A stretch of DNA of 64,000 bases from JASJAR01 sp038530285 (lineage in GTDB: Bacteria; Pseudomonadota; Alphaproteobacteria; Rhodobacterales; Rhodobacteraceae): positions 62,001 to 126,000 of the forward strand of contig JBCBCY010000007.1 in assembly GCA_038530285.1 (NCBI GenBank). Direction: 5' to 3'. This document shows positions 52,410 to 62,075 of this stretch, piece by piece (position 1 is the first letter of the stretch; the number at the start of each line of letters is the position of its first letter). Under the pieces are notes generated by a model that was not told the DNA's origin, did not search any database, and was given only the letters and a program-made list of their open reading frames with translations. Made by a program: the position numbers and the translations under genes.

Positions 52410-53408
52410 TTATTCAAATTCGGGCCGGATCGCTTTCAGCACGCTTTGACTGGCTTGGGTCGCACGCACAAAGTCGGTGTAGCGCGCCTTGCTTTCTTCG
52501 TGGGAGCTGACTTCAACCGGGCGTTTGACGGCTTCAGCGGCGGTGCGGAACGCCTCGCTGTTGGCAACCTCGTCCAACGTATCGACGATGCAGGCCAGAT
52601 CATCGCCGGTGATTGCATGGCTCACGAAAAGCGTGCGCATCGACAGCGACAGTCCGGCGACAATATCGGCGTAGAATTGGCGCTGGGTGCGCTCTTCTTC
52701 GGTTGCGCCGTCCAAGCGTGCGGCGAAAATCTCGCCAAAGGCCGGGGCATCGGTGCCGGGCACAGGGGACGTGGTCAATGTCATGGCAAGCTTCAGGTCG
52801 CCACCTTCTTCGGCCCGTTGCGCTGATCCTGTAGAGCGCGCGTCAAGATCAATCTCATCGCGCAGAATGGCTGCGTTCACCGCCGACGACCCGTCATAAC
52901 CGGTGACGATCGACATCTCGACATCAAGTGCTTTGGCCACAAGCCCAAGGTTCGGCAGAGCCTGCACAAGCGTGTCGCCACCGGCGATAATCCCTTTGTC
53001 CCAAAGCGCATCAAGCTCGGTATCGGCGGCCGTCACCCAGGCGGTGACGTCAGAATAAAGGCTGACCACAGGGGTCACGGACATCGGGTCGAAGTCCGGG
53101 ATTTCCACCGGCACGCCGATGCTGGACATCCCGATCACCCGGTCTTCGGCACTGGCCTCGACGATCCGGGCCATGGCCACCGCGCCATTGGCGGCGGTCA
53201 GGTTGTTGACGACCATGGTGGCACCGGTTGCCTCTTCAAACGCGGGGGCGAAGGCGCGCGCGTAAGCGTCAAAGCCGCCGCCCGCACTATGGGGCACCAG
53301 CAAGGTGAACCTTTGATCTGCAAAGTAGTCTTCACAAGCCTGCGTCTGTGCAACACCAGCACAGAGTACTCCGGCGCCAAACAGCGCGCGGCGGAAACCG
53401 GTTTTCAT
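52410..53408 (-). CDS. TctC-like (Bug) solute-binding protein 1
   Basis: A 332-residue periplasmic binding protein with signal peptide MKTGFRRALFGAGVLCAGVA up to the Ala before CEDYFADQRF. The family N-terminal strand is FTLLVPHSAGGGFDAYARAF. Later VVNNLTAANGAVAMARI and VTGYDGSSAVNAAILRDEID match the Bug fold. Adjacent to TctA-TctB and a second, related binding protein; ligand presumably a carboxylate. Confidence 0.88.
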   Translation of the reverse strand: MKTGFRRALFGAGVLCAGVAQTQACEDYFADQRFTLLVPHSAGGGFDAYARAFAPAFEEATGATMVVNNLTAANGAVAMARIVEASAEDRVIGMSSIGVPVEIPDFDPMSVTPVVSLYSDVTAWVTAADTELDALWDKGIIAGGDTLVQALPNLGLVAKALDVEMSIVTGYDGSSAVNAAILRDEIDLDARSTGSAQRAEEGGDLKLAMTLTTSPVPGTDAPAFGEIFAARLDGATEEERTQRQFYADIVAGLSLSMRTLFVSHAITGDDLACIVDTLDEVANSEAFRTAAEAVKRPVEVSSHEESKARYTDFVRATQASQSVLKAIRPEFE

Positions 53409-53496
53409 CTGAGTGCCACCCCATTTAAATGTCGAAGACAGTCAAAGCGGTGAAGCCGGGGCGTGTAAAGACCAAAAACCCGTGCTGGGCCCCGGT

Positions 53497-54501
53497 CTAT
53501 TTCAGTGTGTCGCGCAGCGCTTCAATCAGGGGCTCGCTTTCTTCAAAGGCCGCCGATGTCGCCTGAAAGAACGCCACTGCGTCATGTTGCGCGATGGATG
53601 TTACGGGTCGGCCGATGGCGGCGGCGGCTTCCAAATAGGCAGCACTTGCTACGGCGTCGGAAACGCCTTCGACAAGGCAGGCCAGTGCTTCAGGTGCCAG
53701 TTGGGAACTTGCCCAGAATGCCCGCAAGTTTTGGGTTAGTTTAGGCGCAAGAGCGGCAAATTTCATCCGCTCGGCACGCTCTTCAGGGCTTAACCCCACA
53801 GCCCGCGCCGCTGCCAGATTGCCCAAGGCAGGGACACCTAGTCCGTCGACGGGCTCGTCCGTCAGCGTCAAAAGGATGTCGAATTCACCTGTTGCTTTGG
53901 CCTTTAGGGCTGAGGATGCTGTGCGCCCGGCGAGATCGACTTCGCCCCGAAGAATTGCAGCACTGCTTTCAGCTGACCCATCGTAGCCAGAGACCAGTGA
54001 AACGTCTGCGCCCAATGCCATGGCTGCGAAGGCTGTATCGGTGACGCCGGTGTAAAAACTGCTGCCGCCGGACACGATGCCCGTTTCCAATAGGTCTTCA
54101 AGATTTGTCCCCGCGGCCGCGATCCAAACCTCATATTCAAGCTGAACACCTGCCAAGGGAACCAAGCCCGGGCTGTCAGGGACTTCGGTGTGGTAGGCGT
54201 TTGCGCGGCTTGAGGAGAAAAAGCCAAACACGCGATCATCCGCGTGCGCGTTTGCCACCCGGCCCGCGCCAATGATCCCGCCACCACCGGTGATGTTGGC
54301 GACCTGGACGTTCGCGGCCGTGATGTCTTCAAAAACCGGCGCAAAGGCGCGGGCATACGCGTCATAGCCGCCGCCGGCGCCAAACGGCACAACGAGCGTG
54401 AAGCGTTGATCCTTGAAGTATGCGTTGCAGTCTGCCCGCGCCACACCTGGACCCATCGCGACCAAGGCAAGGGCGCCAAGCACCATTCCAATGCATCTCA
54501 T
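53497..54501 (-). CDS. TctC-like (Bug) solute-binding protein 2
   Basis: A 334-residue binding protein, paralogous to its downstream neighbour. Signal peptide MRCIGMVLGALALVAMGPGV; then DCNAYFKDQRFTLVVPFGAG and GGYDAYARAFAPVFEDITAA parallel the neighbour. ATG 54501 has GGAAGGGGGG just upstream; the longer frame to 54675 lacks a signal peptide and is rejected. Presence of two SBPs for one carrier suggests two ligands or a recent duplication. Confidence 0.88.
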   Translation of the reverse strand: MRCIGMVLGALALVAMGPGVARADCNAYFKDQRFTLVVPFGAGGGYDAYARAFAPVFEDITAANVQVANITGGGGIIGAGRVANAHADDRVFGFFSSSRANAYHTEVPDSPGLVPLAGVQLEYEVWIAAAGTNLEDLLETGIVSGGSSFYTGVTDTAFAAMALGADVSLVSGYDGSAESSAAILRGEVDLAGRTASSALKAKATGEFDILLTLTDEPVDGLGVPALGNLAAARAVGLSPEERAERMKFAALAPKLTQNLRAFWASSQLAPEALACLVEGVSDAVASAAYLEAAAAIGRPVTSIAQHDAVAFFQATSAAFEESEPLIEALRDTLK

Positions 54502-54699
54502 CTTGTCGTGCCCCCCTTCCTTATCGCGCGCGCGCGACCGATCGGTACGCAACATCGCCTGTTGGTCGCCCGGCGCCAGCCGCGGCGCCAAGGTTGATCC
54601 CGGGGGCTGCGACGCGCTAGGGCTCTGACCACTCGACACGTGGACCCGCGAAATGACAAGAGCTTTGATGCCCAAACTCGACCTTAGCGGCGCTGCACG

Positions 54700-56484
54700 G
54701 TGCTAGGGCATTATGCCAAAATCTACGCGATCCTGCCGGAGGCCGCGCGGCGGTCTTTTGTCCTGATTTGCGCGATGTCCGCCTTTGTCGGTCTTGCTGA
54801 AACCCTGGGTGTTTTGTCTGTGCTGCCGTTTGTAGCGGCTGCGGCAGACCCCGACATCTTGTCAAACGCCGGCTGGGCCACGGCGGTGGCACAGTGGCTT
54901 GGATTGAGCAGCCACCGCGCGGTGCTGATCACGCTGGGTGCGGTGTCCTTCATGGCCCTTTGCGGTGCGATCGCCTTTCGGGCCTTCGCCCTGGTCGTTC
55001 AAACCCGGTTTGCCCGCGGGTTGACGGCCGAGTTCAGCACCGTGTTGATGGGGCGCTATCTCAGCCAGGATTACGCCTGGTTTCTTGGCCGGCACAGTTC
55101 GGACCTGAACAAGTCGGTCCTGTCGGAGGTCGAGCAGGTGGTCGAAAACTCGGTCATGACCGGAATCCGGCTTTTGTCCCTGACCGCTGTCAGCGGGTGT
55201 CTGATTCTGGTGCTGTTTGCGGCCAACCCCGGCGTCACCCTGACGCTGGCTGCGATGATCGGCGGGTCCTACGGTCTGGTGTTTTATGCAATGCGCCGGC
55301 GATTGTCGCGGCTGGGCGACGCGCGGGTCACGGCCAACAAGGCGCGCTTTGAAGTCGTGCAAGAAGCGATGAGCGGCATCAAGGCGGTCAAGCTTCATCA
55401 CCTCGAGCCGTGGTTTCTGGCCCGCTATGGCGCACAAGCCGCGCGCATGTCCGACATCCGCACGCGCATCAAGCTGATGTCGGATTTGCCAAGCTATGGG
55501 CTTGAGGCGGTGATCTTTGGCGGGATGATCCTGTTTGTGCTGTGGATCTTGGTGTCGAGCGACGCCGCGCTTCTGGACGCCTTGCCGATGATGAGCCTGT
55601 TTGCCGTGGCAGGCATCCGTCTGTTCCCGGTTCTTCAGCAGCTGTTCGTGGCTTTCGCGACCCTGCGCGCCCATGCCCCAGCGCTGGATGCAGTGCACGG
55701 CGACATCACCCGGTTGCGGGGCCCTGCGAGCCTTGGCGATCCCGCGCCGCTGCGGTTGCATGATGCGCTTGCGGTGCGCGATTTGACCTATACACACGCG
55801 GGCGGGCAGGCCGCGGCGCTGACGGACGTTAGCCTAAAAGTTGGCGCGGGCGAGATTGTGGGTCTTGCCGGTGAAACGGGTGCGGGAAAGTCGACTTTGG
55901 TCGATGTTGTCCTGGGGCTACTGCCGTTGCAGGCCGGTGAGATCCTGGTCGATGGTCAGCCCGTCACGCCTGCAACCTTGCGGTCCTGGCAGCAGGTCGT
56001 GGGATATGTGCCGCAGACGATACATCTGGCCGATGACACGCTGGCGGCCAATATCGCGTTTGGTATCGCCGCTGAAGACCGCGACATTGCAAGGATCGAA
56101 AGCTGCCTTGAGGCGGCGGCCCTTGGCGGCTTTGTGGCCGAACTGCCCAAGGGGCTTGAGACCCGCGTCGGCGAGTTGGGGGTGCGCCTGTCAGGTGGCC
56201 AGCGCCAGCGCGTTGGTATCGCGCGCGCGCTGTACCGCCAGCCCGACTTTCTGGTGCTGGACGAGGCGACGAGTGCGCTGGACACGGCCACGGAAACGGC
56301 CGTCCTTGACCGGTTGAAGACCCATGCGGGCGACATGGCGGTTCTGATGGTCGCCCACCGTCTGACCTCGCTTGAGCGCTGCGACCGGGTTCACGTTCTG
56401 TCGCGCGGGCGCAAGATCGCCGAGGGGACGTTTGCCGAGTTGTCTCAAAGCGATGCTGCGTTTCGGGCCTTGCACAAACTCTGA
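54700..56484 (+). CDS. ABC exporter half-transporter (lipid/glycan flippase type)
   Basis: A 594-residue protein with six hydrophobic segments in the first 310 residues, then an ATPase domain: Walker A AGETGAGKSTLVDVVLGLLP, signature LSGGQRQRVGIARALYR, Walker B FLVLDEATSALD, H-loop VLMVAHRLTS. The membrane part resembles PglK/MsbA-like oligosaccharide or lipid flippases. The start is GTG 54700. It heads the surface-glycan locus and may move the repeat unit or lipid-linked sugar across the inner membrane. Confidence 0.88.
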   Translation: MLGHYAKIYAILPEAARRSFVLICAMSAFVGLAETLGVLSVLPFVAAAADPDILSNAGWATAVAQWLGLSSHRAVLITLGAVSFMALCGAIAFRAFALVVQTRFARGLTAEFSTVLMGRYLSQDYAWFLGRHSSDLNKSVLSEVEQVVENSVMTGIRLLSLTAVSGCLILVLFAANPGVTLTLAAMIGGSYGLVFYAMRRRLSRLGDARVTANKARFEVVQEAMSGIKAVKLHHLEPWFLARYGAQAARMSDIRTRIKLMSDLPSYGLEAVIFGGMILFVLWILVSSDAALLDALPMMSLFAVAGIRLFPVLQQLFVAFATLRAHAPALDAVHGDITRLRGPASLGDPAPLRLHDALAVRDLTYTHAGGQAAALTDVSLKVGAGEIVGLAGETGAGKSTLVDVVLGLLPLQAGEILVDGQPVTPATLRSWQQVVGYVPQTIHLADDTLAANIAFGIAAEDRDIARIESCLEAAALGGFVAELPKGLETRVGELGVRLSGGQRQRVGIARALYRQPDFLVLDEATSALDTATETAVLDRLKTHAGDMAVLMVAHRLTSLERCDRVHVLSRGRKIAEGTFAELSQSDAAFRALHKL

Positions 56485-56488
56485 GCGA

Positions 56489-57529
56489 TTACCCTTTCGT
56501 CCGGGTGCGCCGGGCGTCGCGCATGCGTTGCCAGCGCGCGCGTTGCAACAGGCTGTGTGGCAGGTCACGGTACCAGGCTTCGCGTTCGATGAACTGGGCG
56601 CCGGGCAGATGATCAAGGGGCGTGGCAATTTCCCCTTTTGATGCTGCGGCACCTGGGTTCACGGCCTCAAACGCCGCTGCCAGTTGGGGAAACAAGACTG
56701 CCTTGCGCGTGTTGCGCTCCGGCGCGGCGCTGGCCTTCATGCCCGGAAAGGTGGGGTTGAGGTTGATCTCAAACACCACCGGGGCGCCGCGCCAGATCCC
56801 ATAATCGATCCGCCCGAAGGTGATCCCACCCGCCGCCGCGACGTCCAGAAGGAACGTCTGATGGGGGTTTTTTTCGCAAAAGCGGTGTTCTTCTTCGATA
56901 AAGGCCGCGTCATCCTCGCGTTTTTTGTGTTTCACGACCCAGGCCTGGCTGCGCATGATGTGTTGCGACACGATGCGGTCGCCGATGACGAAAGCGCCGT
57001 ATTTGCGAAAGTAGCCGTCGGCGTCGGGTTCGGCGCAATAACGCACCGTGATCCGCCGTTTGGTCGGCCGCGCGGCCTTTGAATATCCGTCGACGGCGCG
57101 CGATAACGCTGCGGCATCCGCCAAGATCTCGGTTTCCGGCCCCGCCCAACCATCTTCGGCCCGCAGGAATAGCGGGTAGTGCTCTGGCGCGCGACCGCCT
57201 GACAACCGCGTCACCTCAACCGGGTTCAGCCCCTGCCGGTAAAGCCGGTCCAGAAGATCAAATCGTTCGGTCGCATGGGCGGGATGATTGAGGATCGGCA
57301 GATCAGGGCGCAGCGCAGCGACCGTGTTTGCCATATGGGCGGCGGCATCCAACTCATAACTCTGCAAAAGATCGAAGTCGGTGAACACCAGGGCGCCAGC
57401 TGGCACCGCCTGACGCGAAAAGAGCCGTTGATAGGTATGGATGCGGATTTGATCGGCAATCGCTGGCGGCCCCTTGGTCAGTTTCAAGATGGGCGCGAGA
57501 TTGCGGGCATGGGCAACGATATGGATCAT
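56489..57529 (-). CDS. ATP-grasp-type protein of a glycan locus
   Basis: A 346-residue protein starting MIHIVAHARNLAPILKL. The C-terminal half looks like an ATP-grasp domain: RRITVRYCAEPDADGYFRKY, AAAGGITFGRIDYG, VVFEINLNPTFPG (metal-site Glu and Asn). Such enzymes ligate carboxylates to amines or, rarely, phosphorylate. Its start overlaps the GT2 stop (ATGA) so the two form one transcript. Substrate unknown; a glycan or lipid decoration is plausible. Confidence 0.72.
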   Translation of the reverse strand: MIHIVAHARNLAPILKLTKGPPAIADQIRIHTYQRLFSRQAVPAGALVFTDFDLLQSYELDAAAHMANTVAALRPDLPILNHPAHATERFDLLDRLYRQGLNPVEVTRLSGGRAPEHYPLFLRAEDGWAGPETEILADAAALSRAVDGYSKAARPTKRRITVRYCAEPDADGYFRKYGAFVIGDRIVSQHIMRSQAWVVKHKKREDDAAFIEEEHRFCEKNPHQTFLLDVAAAGGITFGRIDYGIWRGAPVVFEINLNPTFPGMKASAAPERNTRKAVLFPQLAAAFEAVNPGAAASKGEIATPLDHLPGAQFIEREAWYRDLPHSLLQRARWQRMRDARRTRTKG

Positions 57530-58509
57530 CGCACGGCCCGACCGACGGCGTTGGCGCCGCGCTGCAATGCGTCGTGCAGGGGCCGGGGCAGGCGTGTCGC
57601 AAGACAGGCCGCAGACCGCATCCAGGCACCGCGTTTGCGCGCCAGAACGCCAGGGGCGTCGATCCATGCGCGCCGCATCAACTGGCGCGCATCCGAAAAT
57701 TCCTCCGCCTGATAAGCCATTGTCGCCCAGAACACCGCATTCTCGGCTCTGGCGGTTCTTTCAAGCGGACCGACACGCTTGGGGGCTTCAATCCGGGCCT
57801 TTTCAAACAGACGCTCCCAATTGTCGCGCAGACGCCGCCAGTCAGATGTCACCTGGCCTTTGTGCTTTCGGTAGTCCACCACAACCTCGTCCACGGCGTG
57901 CAGGCGTCCCCCTGCTTGTCCAATCCGGACGGCCATATCCACATCGGCCATTGCGGTCAGGGTTTCATCAAAGGCGCCGACGGCAAGTGCGGCGTCGCGG
58001 CGCAAAATGGTGCCCGAGGTGCTATGCATCGGGTTGGCACGCAGAAAGTCCGTGAAATCCAGTTGGTCCCCTGGCCAGGGGCTGACAACACCCGTTGGGG
58101 TCAGATGTTGATCGACGTAGCGCACCCGGCAAAAGGCCAGCGCGGTCTGTGGACGGGTCTCAACGACCGAGGCCATCTTTTCAACAAGCGCGGGGCCCGG
58201 CACATCATCGGCATCGAGGATAATCTGCCACGTGGTCGTGGCGGCAGTCAGCGCGGCGTTGCGCGCGGCGGCCAGCCCACGTTGCGGCTGGCTGATCACT
58301 TGGACGTATTGGGGGGCCTGATCGCGGAACCGGTTCAGGATGTCCAGTGTTGCGTCTTGGGATCCGTCGTTGATCAGCACGACCTGATCGGGCGCGCGTG
58401 TTTGCGCATTGATCCCGGTGAGGGCCTGTTCGATGTACCGTGCGCCGTTGCGCACGGCCACGGCAAGCGAGATCGAGGCGCGGGATGGATCGTTCAACAA
58501 GTTCTCCAT
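57526..58509 (-). CDS. Family 2 glycosyltransferase
   Basis: A 327-residue GT-A-fold enzyme. N-terminal ISLAVAVRNGARYIEQALTG, VLINDGSQDATLDIL and the metal motif IILDADDVPGP are typical of GT2; FDETLTAMADVDMAVRI is the ED-like catalytic region. ATG 58509 gives MENLLNDPSRA. Likely adds a sugar to a lipid or surface polysaccharide; sugar unknown. Confidence 0.9.
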   Translation of the reverse strand: MENLLNDPSRASISLAVAVRNGARYIEQALTGINAQTRAPDQVVLINDGSQDATLDILNRFRDQAPQYVQVISQPQRGLAAARNAALTAATTTWQIILDADDVPGPALVEKMASVVETRPQTALAFCRVRYVDQHLTPTGVVSPWPGDQLDFTDFLRANPMHSTSGTILRRDAALAVGAFDETLTAMADVDMAVRIGQAGGRLHAVDEVVVDYRKHKGQVTSDWRRLRDNWERLFEKARIEAPKRVGPLERTARAENAVFWATMAYQAEEFSDARQLMRRAWIDAPGVLARKRGAWMRSAACLATRLPRPLHDALQRGANAVGRAVR

Positions 58510-58927
58510 CGTTCGTGGGCAGACCGAACGCGTCGGGGCGCGCAAACACAAGCCGCATCGTTAGACCGAACGCGCAGGGTGACTGCAAGCGGGTAGCACG
58601 CCGAAGGGCACCAAAGGCCTTGCCGGCATGCAAGGTTAGACTTCAGCGCCTGCTGGCGCCGTCCCGCCATCCGCGGCGGTTATCCGTGCTTGCAGAGTGG
58701 CCAAAGCTCCTGCGCCAAAGGGTGCTGTCAGCGGTGCGGCAGATCTGACCAAGACGTGATGGCGAAGCACTGGACAATCAAAGGGGCGGCATTGCAAACC
58801 AAACGGCACCGCCTTGCGCGGGGGCTGCTTTGGTTGAATGGATCGAAAAGTAGCGTATTAAGGTCTTATTTTGGCTTCGTTCGTGTATAGAATGGCTGAA
58901 TCGAGAAAGCTTTGCGGTTAACTGGTA
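58510..58927. other. Divergent promoter region of the glycan locus
   Basis: About 420 bases between the minus-strand GT2 gene and the plus-strand polymerase-like gene. No gene supported. TATAGA at 58886-58891 is a possible -10 element for the plus strand; no clear -35 was found. Confidence 0.4.
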
Positions 58928-60619
58928 ATGGCTAACTTTGTCCTTCTGATCTGGCCTGCGGTGGCCTTGTGCTTTTTTGCAGCGTTAGGCCGCGAGAAAG
59001 GCATGATCTGGTCTGTCATCGTCGGTTACCTGTTGCTGCCCGAGACGATTTCCATCGCGATCCCGGGCCTGCCCGACTACGAAAAGCTTTCAGCCATCTC
59101 TCTGAGTGCCCTGATCGGGACGTTCCTGTTTCGGTACAAACCAAGTTGGCCGGAGTTGGAGGTCGTTGCGCCGCCGTCAGACCATGGTCCCATGATTGCA
59201 GCTGTCTGGGCTGAAATTCTGGAACTTGAGGCTGATGATATCCCCCATGACAAGAGTTTTCGCGAGCTGGGCGGCGATCTTCGCCTGGCGCGAAAAGCGG
59301 CGCGGATGTTGGTCGAAAGGGGACTGAAGCGGAAAACGGCATGGGGCATTTACAAGGGCAGTACGATCAAAGACCTGTCCACGGTCGTTTTGCTTGATGG
59401 TCCTCGCCAGCTTGGGTCGCACGCCTTGGCGGTCGTCTTTTACACGCTGTTGGTGATCCTGTCGGCTGCGGCCTTCGTGACTGTCATGACCAATCTTGAC
59501 CCGTTGATTGATGGCAACCGCACGCGGTCGGGCCTGACGCTCAACGACGCGATCAGCATGATTTCAGAACCTGTGATCGCAATGGTGCCATTCTTTTTGG
59601 CCGTGGCCATTCTGAAACGCGGCGTGCAACATCTGGAAGTCTTCAAGGCCATCGCATTGTGCGGTGCAGCCTACGCGGCTTTTGCTTTTGTCGAGGTGCG
59701 CCTGAGCCCACAAATGAACATCTGGGTTTACGGGTTTTTCCAGCACAGTTGGCAACAGCACTTCCGAAACGGCTACCGGCCTATCGTGTTTTTGGACCAC
59801 GGGCTCAGTCTTGGTTTTTTCCTGATGACGGCCACCCTGGCGTGCCTGGCGTTGTTCCGCCAACTCAAAGGGATAGACCGGTATCGCTACCTTCTGCTTG
59901 GCCTTTGGATTTTTGCAGCCCTCGCGCTGTCGAGAAACCTTGGGGCAATGATGCTGTTTTTGTTCTTCGCCCCTTTTGTTCTTATTGCGCCGACCAAGCT
60001 TCAGGCCTGGTTGGTAGCCGCGGTGGCGATCATCTTTATGGCCTATCCCGCGATCCGGCAGGCCGAACTGCTGCCGATCGACAAGTTCACCGAAATCATC
60101 GCTGAGGAAATCTCCGTTGATCGCGCGGCATCGCTGCAATTTCGCCTACAGAACGAAACCGCCATGGCGCTGCGAGCGGGAGAGAAACCACTGTTTGGTT
60201 GGGGCGGATGGGGGCGTCAGCGGATCATCAACGAAGCCGGTGCGGATACAACGGTTTCCGATGGGACATGGATCATCATCCTCGGCGAACGCGGATGGGT
60301 CGGCTACATTTGTTTTTTCGGGCTGTTGGCGATCCCGATGATCTACCTGATCTTCTCGGTGCGACGAAAAGAAGTGTCCCCCGTTATTTTGACAGCCGGG
60401 CTGATCATGGCGGCAAACCTGATCTATCTTGTACCCAATTCAACGCTCAGTCCCGTTGGATGGCTGCTGACCGGGACGATCGCGGGGTTCATTCGGTGGC
60501 ATCTTGCCGATGCCAAGTCGGACGCGGATAATGAGGATGTTGAAGAGCTTCGGCCTTACACGCCCTACACACGGTTTTCGCAAGACCATATGCGGCCGGG
60601 TTTGACTGCCGATAGCTGA
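58928..60619 (+). CDS. O-antigen polymerase/ligase-like membrane protein with carrier-like domain
   Basis: A 563-residue protein. Two or three N-terminal hydrophobic segments are followed by a soluble insert (about 86-155) that reads like an acyl/peptidyl carrier protein: AAVWAEILELEADDIPHDKS, FRELGGD, then LRLARKAARMLVERG and a final GSTIKDLSTVV. The phosphopantetheine Ser of GGDS is Leu118 here, so it cannot be loaded in the usual way. The rest is multi-pass with QHFRNGYRPIVFLDHGLSL, ALALSRNLGAMMLFL and LFGWGGWGRQRI, similar to Wzy/WaaL-type enzymes. It likely polymerises or attaches glycan outside the inner membrane. Confidence 0.75.
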   Translation: MANFVLLIWPAVALCFFAALGREKGMIWSVIVGYLLLPETISIAIPGLPDYEKLSAISLSALIGTFLFRYKPSWPELEVVAPPSDHGPMIAAVWAEILELEADDIPHDKSFRELGGDLRLARKAARMLVERGLKRKTAWGIYKGSTIKDLSTVVLLDGPRQLGSHALAVVFYTLLVILSAAAFVTVMTNLDPLIDGNRTRSGLTLNDAISMISEPVIAMVPFFLAVAILKRGVQHLEVFKAIALCGAAYAAFAFVEVRLSPQMNIWVYGFFQHSWQQHFRNGYRPIVFLDHGLSLGFFLMTATLACLALFRQLKGIDRYRYLLLGLWIFAALALSRNLGAMMLFLFFAPFVLIAPTKLQAWLVAAVAIIFMAYPAIRQAELLPIDKFTEIIAEEISVDRAASLQFRLQNETAMALRAGEKPLFGWGGWGRQRIINEAGADTTVSDGTWIIILGERGWVGYICFFGLLAIPMIYLIFSVRRKEVSPVILTAGLIMAANLIYLVPNSTLSPVGWLLTGTIAGFIRWHLADAKSDADNEDVEELRPYTPYTRFSQDHMRPGLTADS

Positions 60620-60773
60620 CGTTTTTGCGGAACTGGTAACGATTTGGGCCCATTGGCCTAAACCTGTGGCCTTTGGATCGACCAGCTACACAAAAACCAA
60701 CAGACACAGGGAGAGATGTCGACCCTTGCGCGGAAAGACACTATGCCACTGACGATTGTTAAAGAGTTTGTTG

Positions 60774-62075
60774 ATGGCCCGAAAACCCCGCGTTCTGATC
60801 ATTGCCGAAGCGGCCAACCCGGAATGGGTGAGCGTCCCGCTGGTGGGCTGGTCTTTGGCCTCAGCGCTGCGCGAGGTTGCCGACGCCCATATCGTCACAC
60901 AGATCCGCAATCGCGACGCGTTCTTGCGCGCGGGTCTGGTGGAAGGCGTAGATTTCACGGCGATCGATTCCGAAGCAATCGCACGGCCCATGTACAAGGC
61001 GGCCAACGTGCTGCGTATGGGCAAGGGCAAAGGCTGGACGATGGTCACCGCCATCAATGCGCTGAGCTATCCCTATTTCGAACGGCTTGTCTGGCAGCGG
61101 TTCGGGGCGGATATCCGGGCTGGCGCCTATGACATTGTGCACCGGGTCACGCCGCTGACGCCCACAACAGTCTCGCCGATTGCAAAAAAGTGTGCCCGGG
61201 TTGGTGTGCCATTTGTTCTGGGCCCTCTGAACGGAGGCGTCCCCTGGCCCAAGGGGTTTGATTCTGAACGCCGCCGAGAGCGCGAATGGCTGTCTTACAT
61301 CCGGGGGATCTACAAGGCGCTGCCGGGGCGCGGTGCGATGTACCGCGCCACAGCCGCGATCATCGCAGGCTCGCGCCACACCGCAAGCGAGGTGCCACCC
61401 GCCCACAGTGACAAGGTCGTCTGGATCCCTGAAAACGCCATTGATCCCGCGCGCTTTGCCGCAACTGCGGCGGCCCATGACACCGGCCCTGTGCGGGGTG
61501 TCTTCATCGGCCGGCTGGTGCCCTACAAGGGCCCCGACATGCTATTGGAGGCCGCCCAGCCTTTGTTGGCCGATGGGCGGATGACGATTGATATCATCGG
61601 CGACGGACCAATGCGCGGCGCGCTCGAAGCCCAGGCCAACGAGACCCATATCGGCCAAGCCGTGACATTTCACGGTCAGGTGCCCCACGAGGGTGTGCAG
61701 GACATCGCAGCGGCCTGTCAGTTGCTGACCTTCCCCTCAATCCGCGAATTCGGCGGTGGCGTCGTGCTGGAAGCAATGGCGCTTGGTGTGGTGCCGGTGA
61801 TCGTCGATTATGCTGGACCGGGTGAGCTGGTGGATGACGCGACCGGCTACAAGGTGCCCATTGGCGACCGGACGGCGGTGGTCGCGGGGGTGCGGGCCGC
61901 TCTTGAAGCGATCGTGGCAGACCCCGGTAAGCTGTCGGCCAAGTCGGCCGCAGCCCAGGCCCGGGTGTCCGCCGATTTCACCTGGGCTGCGAAAGCCGCA
62001 CAGGTGCGCGAGGTCTACGATTGGGTCTTGGACCCGAAGGCACACAAACCCCAACCGGTCAGGAGCACGACATGA
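60774..62075 (+). CDS. Family 4 glycosyltransferase
   Basis: A 433-residue GT-B enzyme. FIGRLVPYKGPDMLLEAAQP, IDIIGDGPMR, and EFGGGVVLEAMALGVVPVIV with the GT4 Glu motif are present. The N-terminal domain starts RKPRVLIIAEAANPEWVSVP. ATG 60774 follows AAAGAG; an in-frame TTG at 60756 adds only six residues. Its stop overlaps the next start (ATGA). Confidence 0.92.
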   Translation: MARKPRVLIIAEAANPEWVSVPLVGWSLASALREVADAHIVTQIRNRDAFLRAGLVEGVDFTAIDSEAIARPMYKAANVLRMGKGKGWTMVTAINALSYPYFERLVWQRFGADIRAGAYDIVHRVTPLTPTTVSPIAKKCARVGVPFVLGPLNGGVPWPKGFDSERRREREWLSYIRGIYKALPGRGAMYRATAAIIAGSRHTASEVPPAHSDKVVWIPENAIDPARFAATAAAHDTGPVRGVFIGRLVPYKGPDMLLEAAQPLLADGRMTIDIIGDGPMRGALEAQANETHIGQAVTFHGQVPHEGVQDIAAACQLLTFPSIREFGGGVVLEAMALGVVPVIVDYAGPGELVDDATGYKVPIGDRTAVVAGVRAALEAIVADPGKLSAKSAAAQARVSADFTWAAKAAQVREVYDWVLDPKAHKPQPVRSTT

